A stretch of DNA of 64,000 bases from Colocasia esculenta. Taxonomy: Eukaryota; Streptophyta; Magnoliopsida; Alismatales; Araceae. Each line of letters begins with the position of its first letter. Position 1 is the first letter of the stretch. Below the pieces are notes generated by a model. The model did no database searches. It was given only the letters and a program-made list of their open reading frames with translations, and was not told where the DNA came from. The position numbers were made by a program, and so were the translations under genes. Shown piece by piece: positions 1 to 11,915 of the stretch. The stretch covers positions 835,001-899,000 of the forward strand of contig JACBKR010000781.1 of NCBI GenBank assembly GCA_014218235.1, read 5' to 3'.

Positions 1-442
1 ATGCAAGGAGAAAAAGTTGAATTTCAAAACTAATGGTAAGAAGGTGTGTTTGAAGTAGCTGGGACAAGATGAAGTCATGACCAAATATATAAAAATAGGA
101 ATGTTTGAAGTTAAAAGAAGTAAAATTACATAATTGGGTACAATCAAAAGGAAAGCAAAATCATGAATGGAACAGAACAACCACCCAAGGGACATGTAAG
201 GGAGGACTAGACTGACAAATGGAGATCAGGGAGAATGAAAACAAGGAGGAAATGGACAAGCATCTTTGAAGGCCTACAATCTTTTTTCTGAAAAAGAAAC
301 TAACAATGGACAAATGGGAAAATTAGTGATAGTCAATGAAAAGACATGAAAGAGACTATCAAAACTTCTGTAAGTTAATAACCTCCCCACCCATCCCCAA
401 GAAAATGGAGGAAAAAAAAAAAAGGAAAAGCAACAGCTAAAA
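1..442. other. AT-rich intergenic DNA, no gene seen
   Basis: No open frame with recognisable similarity and no repeat structure is visible. The stretch ends at the 5-bp target site TAAAA that is duplicated on the far side of the adjoining LTR. Confidence 0.5.
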
Positions 443-3400
443 TGTAACACCCTGAAAATTTTAATTACATAAAAAAATCTGCATAAATAGAAATAAATAA
501 TTTCCATAATATCAGATTATTTAAAACATACGTACCTCTATCGTAGGTGCTAAAACATATCGAAAAAATCCGTAAAAATTATAAATCAACCCCAAACATT
601 GTTACTAAAAGTTTCACAAAAAATTTGTGCCAAGAAAAATTGGATTAGCAAAGTTTAAAGTGTTTCGCAACTTATTATCGTAATTCATAAATAAGTCGAA
701 AAATCATTATCACACGTACTCGGTTGAGTCAGAAAATTAAATAAAAATCATATATGAACTTCAAGTAATATCCTATAATGACCCATCAAGAAATTTGGGT
801 CAATAAAAATCATTTGGGATAGGTTTAAGAGTTAGTGTGACTGATTATCCAAATTAGGAAACAAGTCGGAAAATCATTAACACGAAAATACAACGCAACC
901 ATAAATTAAATAAAAATATTGGAGATACTTCTAACATTATATATTAATGACGCAATATATAATTAGGCCAATGGACATCATTTGGCTCAAAAATCAAATG
1001 AAGCAAGAAAATACATAGAAATTCGTAACTCTAAACAGGCTGAAATTAGGCAATTTGAGTTGAATTGAGATGCAATCATACATTCATGGCAACCCAAATT
1101 CATGCCTAACTATGGTGGGAGGTTTCCTAAAGCCTCACACAATCAAAGGGAGGAAGAAATCCTCAAAAATAGGAAACTAACATGTCAAAACCGCAACTTG
1201 ACTTTCCTAATCATAATAGGACTCCTAAACACCATAGTTGCTTAAATACTCTTCACAAAACCTTAAGGACAAGTTTTAGAACTTGCTAGGGTCGTGTGGA
1301 GGAACTCTTGGTGGCTGAGGAGCTGTGGAACGACCACAAGAAGCTCATCTTCTTCCCCTTCTTGTGTGCTGCAACCTGCACAAACCGTCCACTTGAGATC
1401 GACCAAAGGTGAGTCAAACCATAACCAAATCTTGCAAGGCCTATACCCCTGGAAAGAGGGTCAAGGCTAAGTTCTAACCCAAGTGGAATGCCCAAATTCC
1501 ATGCAGTATACACGGAGTATTAAGCGTTTTCCTCCAAGTGGTCTGAATACAGGTTTTCTAGAAAAATGGGACTTCTTCAACCCAGAAAGTAGGTTTTCTC
1601 GGGCAAAACCTTAACATATCCTATACCAATGTGTAGAGCATCAAGTTAACTTTCGTTTTCCACTGGTTTCATCAAATTTCAATGAGTAGATTTTGAATTA
1701 TAAGCGTTTTGCCAAAGTCGCGCATTGTTAGGGCTTTTCCCGTTCTTTATATGTTGCATGTGATTCAAGACTGAATTAGAGCAAACCCACAACATGAAAG
1801 TTTTTCTACTAATTGTCCTCGTCATATCTTGTGTTGAACATTTTGTTTAAATGTCAATAGTTAGAGAGTTATAAGCATGGTAAGAGGGTCACTGCATGAA
1901 ACTACGTTTTCGAGTTGCACTTGGCTTTTACGTTTGTGTTTGACTTGATTAAAGCATATCGAAAGCATCTTGTTTTCTAATTCTGATTTACTGGAAGCAC
2001 CCTTGCATGTCTAGGTTGGTTTAAAACTAGTGTCGTTATTTTTCATGCACTGTACAATTTGTTATTTATTTTTGAAGCACCATGTGTCAATATAAGGTAG
2101 TTCTGGACCGCAATCCAAGAACATGTCCTTTCTCTGTCGGATTCAGGCGCAGACCCTGTGAACATGACGGCCCGATAGGCCGCATTCTGAGGTCTTGTCG
2201 CGACAGCAAACCCATCGTGTTCTGAACGCGACGAGCGCCCCGTCGCTGTCTCTCTGCCTGTTCTGACCCCCTTGTCGTATTCTGCACATACCCTTGTCGC
2301 CTTCTTCATATGAACCCGTCGCGAACTGCCTGCATGATCAGACAAGCCTATCGCGATCCTTACAAGGCACTGTCACGTTCTGATCTGACCCGTCGCGATC
2401 CTTACAAGGGTCCGTCGCGACCTCAGGATTTTTCATGAAACCCCACCTATTTCTTTTACAAAACTTACTACTATACCTGAGGTCTATTTAAATATGATAT
2501 TTAGTGTGTAATTCACATGTCTTAGGTCTGATCATTGTATGATGGTTTATTTAATGGCCTAAAAGTGATTAACCCATTTAAAAAGCCTTAATTACATGAA
2601 TATTATTCTAATTGCTTTCTTAATGATATGATCATTCATGAAACTTGTGATTTACTCTTGTTACAGTTCTAGCTTGATTTAAATGATACTTATTATCTTA
2701 AAATCTTGTAAACCCATGTGTAGTTAAATGCATTGTCCATTACATGCCATCATGTTAAGTGTTTTCTGCGAGTTTGAGACCGTGAATTGAGACGCGTACA
2801 TCACTACACACTTGCACATCTAAGTAGCCCTTTCTTGGGAATTTGGAAGCTCTCTACCGGTCATTCCGAATCGGTAGACTAGTGACCTTTTTTCCAAGGC
2901 CTCCGTAAATCTCCTCTGACCATGGATTCCCACAAGGCCGACGAGTTGGTTGTACCATTGAAGTTCCTTGGAGATAGCGTGCACTTCCTTTCTCTTCTTG
3001 TTCTCGTGAGTGTGATTTACAATCTAGACTAAAGCTATTAATGTAAAGATTGAACTAAAGTATAAATCGTACCGTTATGCTGCCAAATTTATCTCTTGAC
3101 AATTGTTATCATGAAATCATGTTCAATTACTTATTACTTGTTCTCATCATCATCATGAACATGACATTACACATGCTTACATCTTGAAACTCTCATTGGC
3201 CATTATTAATGACTGTGGGTATCTACATTTAAAACCTTACATGAGATGCTGACCGGGCACGGCGAGTGTCCAAGGGCTCTAGTCTAGCCCCAATGACGGA
3301 GAGTCATAAATATATTGTTAACCATGGGGTATAATGATTACTGGCGTTGCATCTGCGCTGGGAGTCTTGCTTGCTTGTGAATTATAGATACAATAACCAC

Positions 3401-4209
3401 ATACACGTGTCCTAGTGTACATTCTTGATGGATATTTTCTTGGTGTACATTAGTGTCTACGTGCCTGATTAGTGTTACATGATCGTGCTCGTGCGTGCTT
3501 GCTTGCTTGCGTGATATGGCCATCCTGCATTTAATGCAATTAGTGATATCTTGCGTTCTTGACATCAAGTGAAATCTTGCGTGCTTGTACAAAGTGATCT
3601 ATTGCTAGTTCTATCTTGTCATCTTGTTCAAAAATCGTGTTCTATCGTGATCACTCTATCTAGCTTGTCCATGTATCATGTTTTAATGAGTTTTATTCGC
3701 ACATGCATATCATGACATTCTTCGTGCTTACCTAGTTCTAAAATGTTAATCACTTATATCATTGCCCGCGCACATTGAGATATAAATCCTACTGGGCTAG
3801 TTTGCTCATCCCCTACTTTTACCCAATCTAGGTGACTATGAAGTTCAAGAGGAAGAGCAAGTCGAGGATGGAAATGCGTCCGAGTGATGAGCTTTCCAAT
3901 TATGAGTCTGCCTATAGTTAGTTTATTTTGAGTGTTAGATTCTTGTAGTAGGAAGTGAGGTATTATGTACTTTTGCTTTTATTGAGTCTTAGTCCTGTAA
4001 TAATTTCTATTTGGAATACAATGAGTTGAGATTTGAATAAAAGATTAGTTGAGTTCAATATTTGGGCCCTATGATGATGTATGTTGTTATACATTTAGTG
4101 CGTGCTAGTAGCTAGAGGCTTATTTGCCGACTGTTCACGTCTCGGGATATCGACTTGAATTATTCCGCATTATTATTAATATCCGCTGTGTAACGCTCGG
4201 GACGTGACA
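443..4209 (+). mobile_element. Solo LTR (3.77 kb), probably Ty3/gypsy chromovirus type
   Basis: The block starts TGTAACACCC and ends GGGACGTGACA, so it has the TG...CA ends of an LTR. It is flanked by a perfect 5-bp duplication, TAAAA at 438-442 and again at 4210-4214. No gag, pol, primer-binding site or second LTR is seen, so it reads as a solo LTR left by unequal recombination. The TGTAACACCC start and the long LTR resemble the Tekay/Del chromovirus lineage; that assignment is inference. The middle (about 2100-2420) is a CpG-rich patch with repeated GTCGCG and CGTTCTGA motifs, which also occur in the LTRs at 6783-8881 and 51184-53265. Short open frames inside it are chance. Confidence 0.82.
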
Positions 4210-5088
4210 TAAAAGCTCCTCCCCCTAAAACATAGGAGTGCCACCTTCTCATCAATTACTTGCTGAATTTCAACCGACTGGAGTTTTTGTGAAGTAAAAA
4301 AATGGGGAAAAAATAGTGAGGGGGTTTTGTACAAATAAAATGATGATATTTTTCTGTGCAAATTCTACTCTTTAGAAGCTTGGAGTAGATGTACTGATTC
4401 AATGTGTTTAGCTCTTTATAAGAATTTATATATAAAAGGCCCTTAAGATCAATTGTAGTAGTTAAAAGAGTTTGGAAGTGTCCATTTTGAAGTAGATGTC
4501 CAACTAATTCAATGTGTTGGGAGCTAGGTGATGAGGATTGGTTTTGTGGCTGGATTCAATTATAAAGATATTTTTTTTTAGGTTTGATATTATAATTGTC
4601 TAATAAACTCACAAACCTATCCACTAAAAGATAGAAAATATAAAACAAAACAGAAAACTCTAGAAAAACTCAACTACAATTAGAATCTACTTTTTGAGAG
4701 TCTCGAGACTCACTTCCCTTTCTCTTTCCACCCTTAGCTCTCTCTTCCCCTTTGATTATCCGTTGCCTTCATCTCAAATCAACTTCAATATTAATATTAT
4801 AGACCTCATTAGTTGATTCTCAATTAACATTTAAACCATCAATAGATTATGAATCAATTCTGAGTTTCCATGAGTCTTAATTCATGTTTGATAAGGAGAT
4901 CATATTAAGTTCCACAAATATTGAAGACGTGAAGACACCTAATTCAATGACTTGAAGACGTGATTGCATTAGCAAATTGTTCACTTTCAGTTTAATGATT
5001 AGTATTATACATCTTATTTTAATGTATTTCTTTATTATTGTAGTTGTTTATATGTATTATTTCTTGCAGATGTTGAAGAAGTAGGCTA
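4210..5088. other. AT-rich intergenic DNA
   Basis: Apart from the TSD copy at 4210-4214, I see no gene, no long repeat and no known domain on either strand. Confidence 0.45.
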
Positions 5089-5422
5089 GGGGAAAAAAAA
5101 GGTGCACTGACCCTGTATTTCTGAATGTCACCTACTAACACGACAACCAATACCTGACAGAAAAAGATTTGGAGGAGTAAGATTTGGAGAAATTGAGGAG
5201 TAAGATTTCTGAATGCATGTTTGGTTCATCCATCTGTGAGGAGTCACTAAGTGTGAATAGGCGTTCGTGAAGATTTGCAGCGGCCCCATGGGCAAGTAAG
5301 CAGTCCCTCTCCATTTCTCCAAATCTTACTCCTCCAAATCTTTTTCTGTCAACTACTGGTTGTCATGTTAGTAGGTGACATTCAGAAATACAGGGCCAGT
5401 GCACCCCTTTTTTTTTTCCTTT
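5089..5422. mobile_element. Palindromic MITE with about 100-bp terminal inverted repeats
   Basis: The left arm (about 5089-5195) and right arm (about 5313-5422) are near-perfect reverse complements. Both hold GTGCACTG, a CCCTGTATTTCTGAATGTC tract and AAGATTTGGAGGAG. The arms end in A-runs and T-runs, which blur the true termini, and I could not identify a target-site duplication. It has no coding capacity. The superfamily is undecided; long arms favour a MULE-like or fold-back element. Confidence 0.7.
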
Positions 5423-5482
5423 GAAGTTGAGGATTACAAACAAGACAACTGCATATTGAGTTTATTTTGCTTTTCTAGTTCC

Positions 5483-5650
5483 AGCGAGCATGGGTGGTTA
5501 TTACTTTTGAGAAAGTTGCACAAATGTACTCATATTACTTTTCTAGTTCCAGCGAGTCTGGGTGGTGGCTCATATTTATTAAATCCAGTGAGCCTGGGTG
5601 GTGGCTCATGTTTAAACTAATCCAGCGAGCCTGGGTGGTGGCTCATATTT
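5483..5650 (+). repeat. Short tandem array, four units, about 36-bp period in the last three
   Basis: Units built on AGCGAGYCTGGGTGGTGGCTC begin near 5483 (divergent), 5551, 5586 and 5623. The last three are spaced about 36 bp apart and are nearly identical over their cores. The 23 bases 5551-5573 also occur exactly, in reverse complement, at 43955-43977 inside the large CACTA element. The array could be a relic of that element family or a short satellite; no coding role is apparent. Confidence 0.65.
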
Positions 5651-6782
5651 TTTGCAGGATGTGATTGTATGTGTGAATGTCATAGATGTATAGTAACTGC
5701 TTTAATTTACAGGATATATGAATGAGAAGATGGAGAAAACATGAATATTCATGAGTGAGATGAGTGGACCTTTTTTTCATTTTTTTCCGTTCAAGACTTG
5801 TGTTAGGATATATGATTTTACTGTCTTTTGATAGTAATGTCATATATCGAGCATAATGTCGTTCTCTCTCTCTCTCGCTCGTCTCACTGTGCGCTACGAA
5901 CAAAAGGCCTGCTTTTATGTGCGGGGAGGTGCTGTGTGGTTCTTCGGTTTTTCCTGTCCTGTGCGCGCTGCTGCTTTCTACTTCGTCGCACTGCTGTTCT
6001 GCTGCATCGTACATGTCCTGTGACCTTTTCTGAGGCGATCTGAGGTTGATTCTGTAGGCAACGTTCGTGTTGGAGTGCACCTACGAACGCCGCGAGTGGT
6101 TGTCGGATCTTGGGAGGATTTTGTCAGCAAGCCTCTGCACTGTAGGGCGGCAATATATTCTCTAAAGACAGTCGGCACACCAGCGCTTCAACCAGATAAA
6201 CATTTTTGATCTCTGTGAACGTATCATTTGTCTATTACATACATCCTTATTACGGTGTTTCTTACAACCATCACCTCAAAAACTCGTCGAACTGCAATCT
6301 ATCATGAAAAGAGTGATCCTAAAGAAGGTTGGGGAAGAAGTTGCAGAAGTCAAGTAAATATCCAATTAGGATGCTCATGGGAACCAAAATGAGGAAAATA
6401 TATCTCCTCAAAACAAAAAAAAAAGGAGTCCTGAAGGAGATGGATGGAAGGGCTAAAGGCAAGGGAACGGTTGAGGGAGAAGGGGGGGGGGGGGTGACAG
6501 AGGTTGGTGAAGGCTTAGGAGAGGGGAAGGACAGAGAAGGATGATAGCATAGGTGAGAGGGGCGAGTGGGGGAACATGGAAAATACAAAGGGGGAAGGGA
6601 GGAGGAGAGATGGAAGGAAGTGAAAAAGAATGAGAGACAATGGAGCCCGACAGGGAGGCAAAGGTGGAGGAGGAGATCCTCTACAATCAAGGAGTGGAAA
6701 TGGAGTAGGGAGAGGGGCAAGAGGAAAAAACAAGGGGAACAAGAGGCAACACATTGAAGGGAAGGGGGGGGGGAACCAAAGG
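5651..6782. other. Intergenic DNA with a purine-rich low-complexity tract
   Basis: About 6420-6780 is almost purely G and A on the + strand, including G-runs at 6482-6494 and 6764-6773. It creates long but meaningless open frames on both strands. I see nothing supportable as a gene. The last bases (AAAGG) are the left target site of the adjoining LTR. Confidence 0.45.
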
Positions 6783-8881
6783 TGTAGCGGTCCTTGTCAT
6801 CCAAACCCGTTAACCTAATAATGAACTTGACTGGACTCCGCCTCCCGCGAACGAGTTGAAGCCTTGCAAGGGATACCATTCACAAGTCTGTAGAAATATA
6901 AAGGAAACAACTCAAATATATATAAGATTGCCATCTCACAAATATTTACATGAAATATACATAGTCATTTTCTCAATAGTAGCCAGACACAAGAAGACCT
7001 GAGGCATATCTCGAGGTGTACAAAGAAAGGAAATTACACTGCTAGTGGTGCAGACCCAACTCCGCTACGGTGCGGCTCTGAACTAGAAGAAGGGCGAGAA
7101 GCCTCATGCTCTCCCTCACCTGAAAGGAGTAGGGGTAAGCCTCATAAGTCACTAGCTCAGTAGGGAAACTCCCCCAAAATTCGAACGAAACCAAACTCAC
7201 AAGTACAAAAGCAGGAAGCTACGCTAGCAATTTATAGACTATCTAAGCAGGATATTAAAGCTGTAAATCTTACTTACCGCATGCCATTACCAGAAATCAG
7301 CCTTTAATAAATAAATGGCAAACCTCGTCAGCTCCACATGCTAATGTAGGAAAATGCTACACTCAGGCCACGAAAATTGGTTCGCGACACCAGCTACTGA
7401 CTCGGACAAACCACACAGAACTACCTCTCAGTCTCGTAGCCACAAACGAAAGGTCCAACTGCCGCTCCACTAGAACAAGCCATGAAACTGTGGAGACCAA
7501 CCAACACCACTCCTGCGGACCACACTACCGCAAGCCCATGCCTGGCACCTTTAGGGACTCCGACCCGAGCTCCCTAAAGTGAGGCACTAGAAAATAGGAC
7601 TAGCTGGGGCCCAGTATATCTACTGGTGTCCGTAACCCCCCACCACGAACGTGCTACAATTGACAAAACACAAACTCTCACAAGTCGTTGTCCCACTGCC
7701 GTCTTTCCCTCAGCCGGACATACAACTCTACACAAGAGTGAGGGTTTCCAGGAAGACGACACAGACCTCGACGGTACACTAGTACCGGGACAAGTCCCGA
7801 GCACTCACGTGCCTAGCTCACACAAAACGTGGGACTCCCAACTGAAGAGGTAACCACAGTAAGCGTTGTACTACTCCCCTCGTACACACAAACCACGTGA
7901 ACACACCGCACAACCATGTGAGCAACACGTCAACCACGTGAACAGCCTGCTCCTCGAGCTCTACAGGTGTCAATGCACCGCTTACCATTGCTATGTGTGA
8001 CAAATAACAATAAACCGATAATCACACAACCATGCATAAGACCATTGCCATCGAAACCCTTAACGCGATGGGGTCTACTGTCGCCTTCAAAACGCGACAC
8101 CTCGATATGTCGCGTTCAGAAGCAGAACGTGATGGGTCGGGCTGTCGCGTTCAGAACGTGACAGGCAGGTCCGTCACATTCATAGGTAGTAACCGTAATC
8201 CGGGAACCCATCTCCGAATTTCCGATGCAAACCATGTAAAACGTTGTAACAACCAATTATTCATGCTCTACTCGTTCCCCTAGCATGGTATTTAGCATCT
8301 ATACTGCGAATAACATACTAAACATGCATCACATGCAATTCACGAAGTAAAACAGGGCAGAATCTCCCTACCTTTACGAAGAACGCGAAGAACGACCACG
8401 ACCTGGCATTTCCCCCGCTCCGTGCCACGTCCTCGAGGTGAGACCACATCGAAAACGACGCCAAAATCCCGAATTGCCTGAAAAACCACCGCAGCAACCC
8501 TTCCTGGCCAAGCAAAGCTTTCTGAGCTCTGTTCGGCCGACCTAAGCTTAAAACACTTCACAGTTGAGAACGCGATGTACCATGCCGTCACGACAAGAAC
8601 ACGACGTAGGAGGCCGTCGCCTTCCCACTGTTGATGTCAGCAAGTCCGCCCAGCGCGCAACACGCGGCGGACATACAGACGAAGACCCTCAAATGGCAGT
8701 AACCAGAACGCAATGCCCAGCCCTATCGCATTCACAGATTGTGAACCAGTGGGTACGTTGGGTCCAAACTATCGGCCCACAAAGCCCCACAACATGCGTA
8801 GAACACCTGCAACACACACCAAAGGCCACACACTGGCCTCCACAACCACTGAACTACGATCCGAACGATCAATACGCTACA
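6783..8881 (-). mobile_element. Solo LTR (2.1 kb), copy 1 of a second LTR family
   Basis: It begins TGTAGCGG and ends CGCTACA, and aligns along its whole length with 51184-53265. The flanks are AAAGG (6778-6782) and GAAGG (8882-8886), a 5-bp target duplication with one mismatch. No internal retrotransposon sequence adjoins it, so it is a solo LTR. The middle holds CpG-rich GTCGCGTTC-type motifs (about 8040-8190), shared in the opposite sense with the LTR at 443-4209. The strand call rests on that sense and is tentative. The family is probably Ty3/gypsy. Confidence 0.75.
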
Positions 8882-9453
8882 GAAGGTGGCTCCCCCCACC
8901 TAGAAAAACTATCACTAAAGTAATGATCGGATTTGCCGCCGAGGATACCTCCAGCAATGATAGGTTCTTTAGATGAAATTGTGAGAGAAGAAAATCGCTT
9001 GAAGAATCTTAGTGGTACGCTAAGATTTTGAGTGACTTTAGCCGTTCAGTATTAGAATAGATTGAGAATAAATTGAGGATATCTTTAAAATTTTGAAGAC
9101 ATTTTCACTCTATTTTTAATCTATCCTTATATCAAATATGATTGTGCAATTGAAGAGTTACCATTCTCCTATAAATCCTCGTACATCTAAATAAAATTTC
9201 GAATTGGATATTCTAGGATGGCATTGGTTTACATGTTCTTGATGTTGTCTTGTGGCAATTCCATTTGTCTTATGCCTCATATGCCACGTCTTTTGTGCCC
9301 ATGGTTGAAATGAAAGAAGAAAATTCTTAGATCTCACATCAAATCTAGCTACATGCATGAACTAATCTGACACATGAGGCCATCCATGTATGTCCACGGG
9401 TGTGAGTGCTTGAAGGTGAAAAGTCCTAGGAAAACTGTAGAGAGATATAATTA
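8882..9453. other. Intergenic DNA
   Basis: No gene or structured repeat is recognised. It holds the right target-site copy of the LTR at its left end and the left 9-bp target site (9445-9453) of the MITE at its right end. Confidence 0.4.
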
Positions 9454-9635
9454 GAGAAAGGCTTATTGCACTTTCACATTGCACTTTAAGTACAATGTGA
9501 ATAGGTAACAAGTCTATGTGGCATCTAACAATTGGATTCCCACTTTATCACTCCTCATGTGAGGGGTGCCACATGGGCTATTGTCTAGTCTCATTGCACT
9601 TAAAGTGCAATGTACAAATGCCATAAGCCTTTCTC
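9454..9635. mobile_element. MULE-type MITE, copy A (182 bp)
   Basis: The ends GAGAAAGGCTTAT and ATAAGCCTTTCTC are inverted repeats, with a further inner palindrome around CATTGCACTTTAAGTGCAATG. The flanks ATATAATTA (9445-9453) and TTATAATTA (9636-9644) agree at 8 of 9 positions, which fits the 9-bp duplication made by Mutator-like transposases. A sister copy lies at 15254-15436. It is non-coding. Confidence 0.75.
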
Positions 9636-9721
9636 TTATAATTAATATATTTGTGTGATTGCGCTTGAGAAACTTTCATTGGTCACATAAGAAGAGGTGT
9701 ATTGTCCCTATCTAATAAAAG

Positions 9722-10088
9722 TGTAAACGGAACCCGATATTCCAACCCGATTCCGATAAAAATTATCAGTTTTGGAATCGAAAAATGATTCCGATAGCTT
9801 ATCGGAATCAGTATCGAATATTCTGATAAGCTATCAGAATCAGAATTGAAAAATAATCAGAATCGGTATCGGTTATTCCGATAAATTATCATAAACTCAA
9901 AAGGTAAAATTATAGTAAACACCTTAGCTTATCAAAATTTCAGTTCCGATAATGTTATCGGAATCGGAACGGAATCGGAATTAACCATTCCGATTTTATC
10001 GGAATCAGAATCGGAACCATATTTCGGTTATCGAAATCGGAATCGAAATCTGTGTTTCTGTTCCGAACCTGACCCGTTTGCAGCCCTA
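9722..10088. mobile_element. hAT-type non-autonomous element (367 bp)
   Basis: It is flanked by a perfect 8-bp duplication, AATAAAAG, at 9714-9721 and 10089-10096. The right end reads CAGCCCTA (TAGGGCTG in reverse), a typical hAT terminus. The left terminus has lost a few bases (TGTAAACGG against TAGGGCTGCAAACGG). The interior is a dense array of GGAATCGGAA and CCGATTCCGA motifs on both strands, as in subterminal transposase-binding repeats. It encodes nothing. Confidence 0.72.
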
Positions 10089-10260
10089 AATAAAAGTCTA
10101 CACAAATACAATAATATAATAAATATTTTTCAAATCTAAAATATGCACTCCAAATAATTAGACTGGATATCTAATCAATCGAACACAAAATTTCAACTAA
10201 ATTACTCGATCGTTGTTATAATTGATTGAATCTCAACTCTCACGAATCGAACATTTCAGA

Positions 10261-10779
10261 TAGGCGTGTTCATTATTCGGTTCAAACTGAACCGAACATT
10301 TCGGTTTAGTTTGATTCGGTTTAAACATGGAAAAAATTTAGTTTGGTTCTAAACCAAATAAAAAAAAATCGGTTTGATTCGGTTTCTAAGTTCTAAAAAT
10401 CAAACTAAATCGATTAAATTTGATTATAATAATAAATTTTAATTTGTATATATATATATATATCAAATTTTTTAATATATTTATGTAAAATTATATTTTA
10501 TAGAGGTTAATATGATCACCAATATTTAATACTTTATTTTAAATATTATTTGATAGTGATTTATTAGAAAAATAAGTGATTAAAATCTTATTTAACACTA
10601 AGAGAATCTAAGAACTTATTTATTTTCAAATTAAACCGAAGCAAACCGAATTTAATTCGATTTAATTTAATTTGATTTCAAAAGAAGTCTATTTAATTTG
10701 ATTCGAATTAGATCAGAATTTGATTTGACTTAAAATTTTCTTATAAATCAAAACAAATCAAACCATAAACACTCCAAAT
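10261..10779. mobile_element. Probable degenerate hAT-like element
   Basis: The left end TAGGCGTGTTCATTATTCGG and the reverse of the right end (TTGGAGTGTTTATGG) are related. Both sides carry GGTTTGATTCGG-like subterminal motifs, like the hAT elements at 9722 and 13228. I could not find a matching 8-bp target duplication, so the boundaries are approximate. An AT dinucleotide run lies at about 10447-10462. Confidence 0.4.
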
Positions 10780-11479
10780 AAAATTTGGTGCTTCCGATAC
10801 AAAGCAGTTCTCACACAAGATTAGCATCAAGCATTAACATGTGGGCACAGATCCAAGTAATTGTCATCGAGATTTCCCAAAAGAGCTTGTGGGTGGGGCA
10901 AGGCCCCAAAAATTGTGATCCGTTCAAAGTGCTGCAGGCCAAGCTAGGGGCACTGTCATCAATCATTTCATGTTCCATAGTATGGTCCTTGACGGGTTGG
11001 TGATGGGGACGCCGATGGGAAGCATTGGAAGGGGACTGATATCATACTGTCCTCGCTACCGGCCAAAGAGGACGGATGGATGGACCCTAAAACGTAAACA
11101 GAGGAGAGGGACCAAGCACGAGAGGCTGATATGGCCAAGGAGCGTTCGCTGTTGGTGCACAGGTGCCACATTCAAATATCAGCATAATAAACCCTCATGG
11201 AAGAAGACCCAAAGGAAGAAAGATTAAGAAGGGAGGAGAAATGTGTAGCTTTTTTCTACTATCATGTGGTTGTGGGTCCTTTGGCGGCAGATGTGTTCCT
11301 TAATTTGTTAATGGAGAAATGTCTATTACATATTGGGCGTGTAGTGTGCACCCCCACCCATCCAATTGACGACATCACATTGTGTCTATTCACACGATAG
11401 CTAATAGAGTTATAGAGACTCTGAACTTACAATTTATTTAGAAGCCTAACATTTAATAGATACTTTTCTTGTTAGATCA

Positions 11480-11915
11480 AAACTTTGCTTTTAAGTCTTA
11501 ATTTGATAATGAATTAGACTAAAGTTAATATAGAATTAACTCAAAATTAATTTAAAAAGTAATTTAGAAAGGTTATAAAGTTAACTCAAATAAATTAGAT
11601 TAAAAGTGAGTCAAATATGAGTTAACTCATAATTTTTCAACTCACCTCTGGAGGTGGGTTGGAATTAATCTATTGAGTTAACTATTTTTTTGCTCTCACT
11701 ATATACAATATTAATTGTTACTTTTTTTTCCCAACATAAGTTAACTCATTTTTTCTTACCAAAATATATTTGAGAAAAGTAAATTAACCCACTATAGTCA
11801 AATGATCTAACTCATGTAAATAAAGTAAAAAGTGAATTAAAAGTGAGTTAATTTTAACTCTAGATTATAATTAATTTTAACTCAATTGATTACCAAACTG
11901 AGGTTAAGTTCCCTT
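11480..11915. mobile_element. Possible degenerate AT-rich MITE
   Basis: The left end (AATTTGATAATGAATTAG) and the reverse complement of the right end (TTTGGTAATCAATTGAG) are similar. GAGTTAACTCAT-type motifs recur in both orientations between them. No target duplication was resolved, so this is a tentative call. Confidence 0.35.

Noticed and set aside
6319..6879. Long open frame on the - strand with overlapping + strand frames
   Set aside because: It lies in a pure G/A tract that lacks stop codons by composition. The translation is Ser/Pro/Leu low complexity with no domain.
10261..10779. Calling this a fully bounded hAT element
   Set aside because: The subterminal motifs fit, but no 8-bp duplication could be found at the candidate ends.
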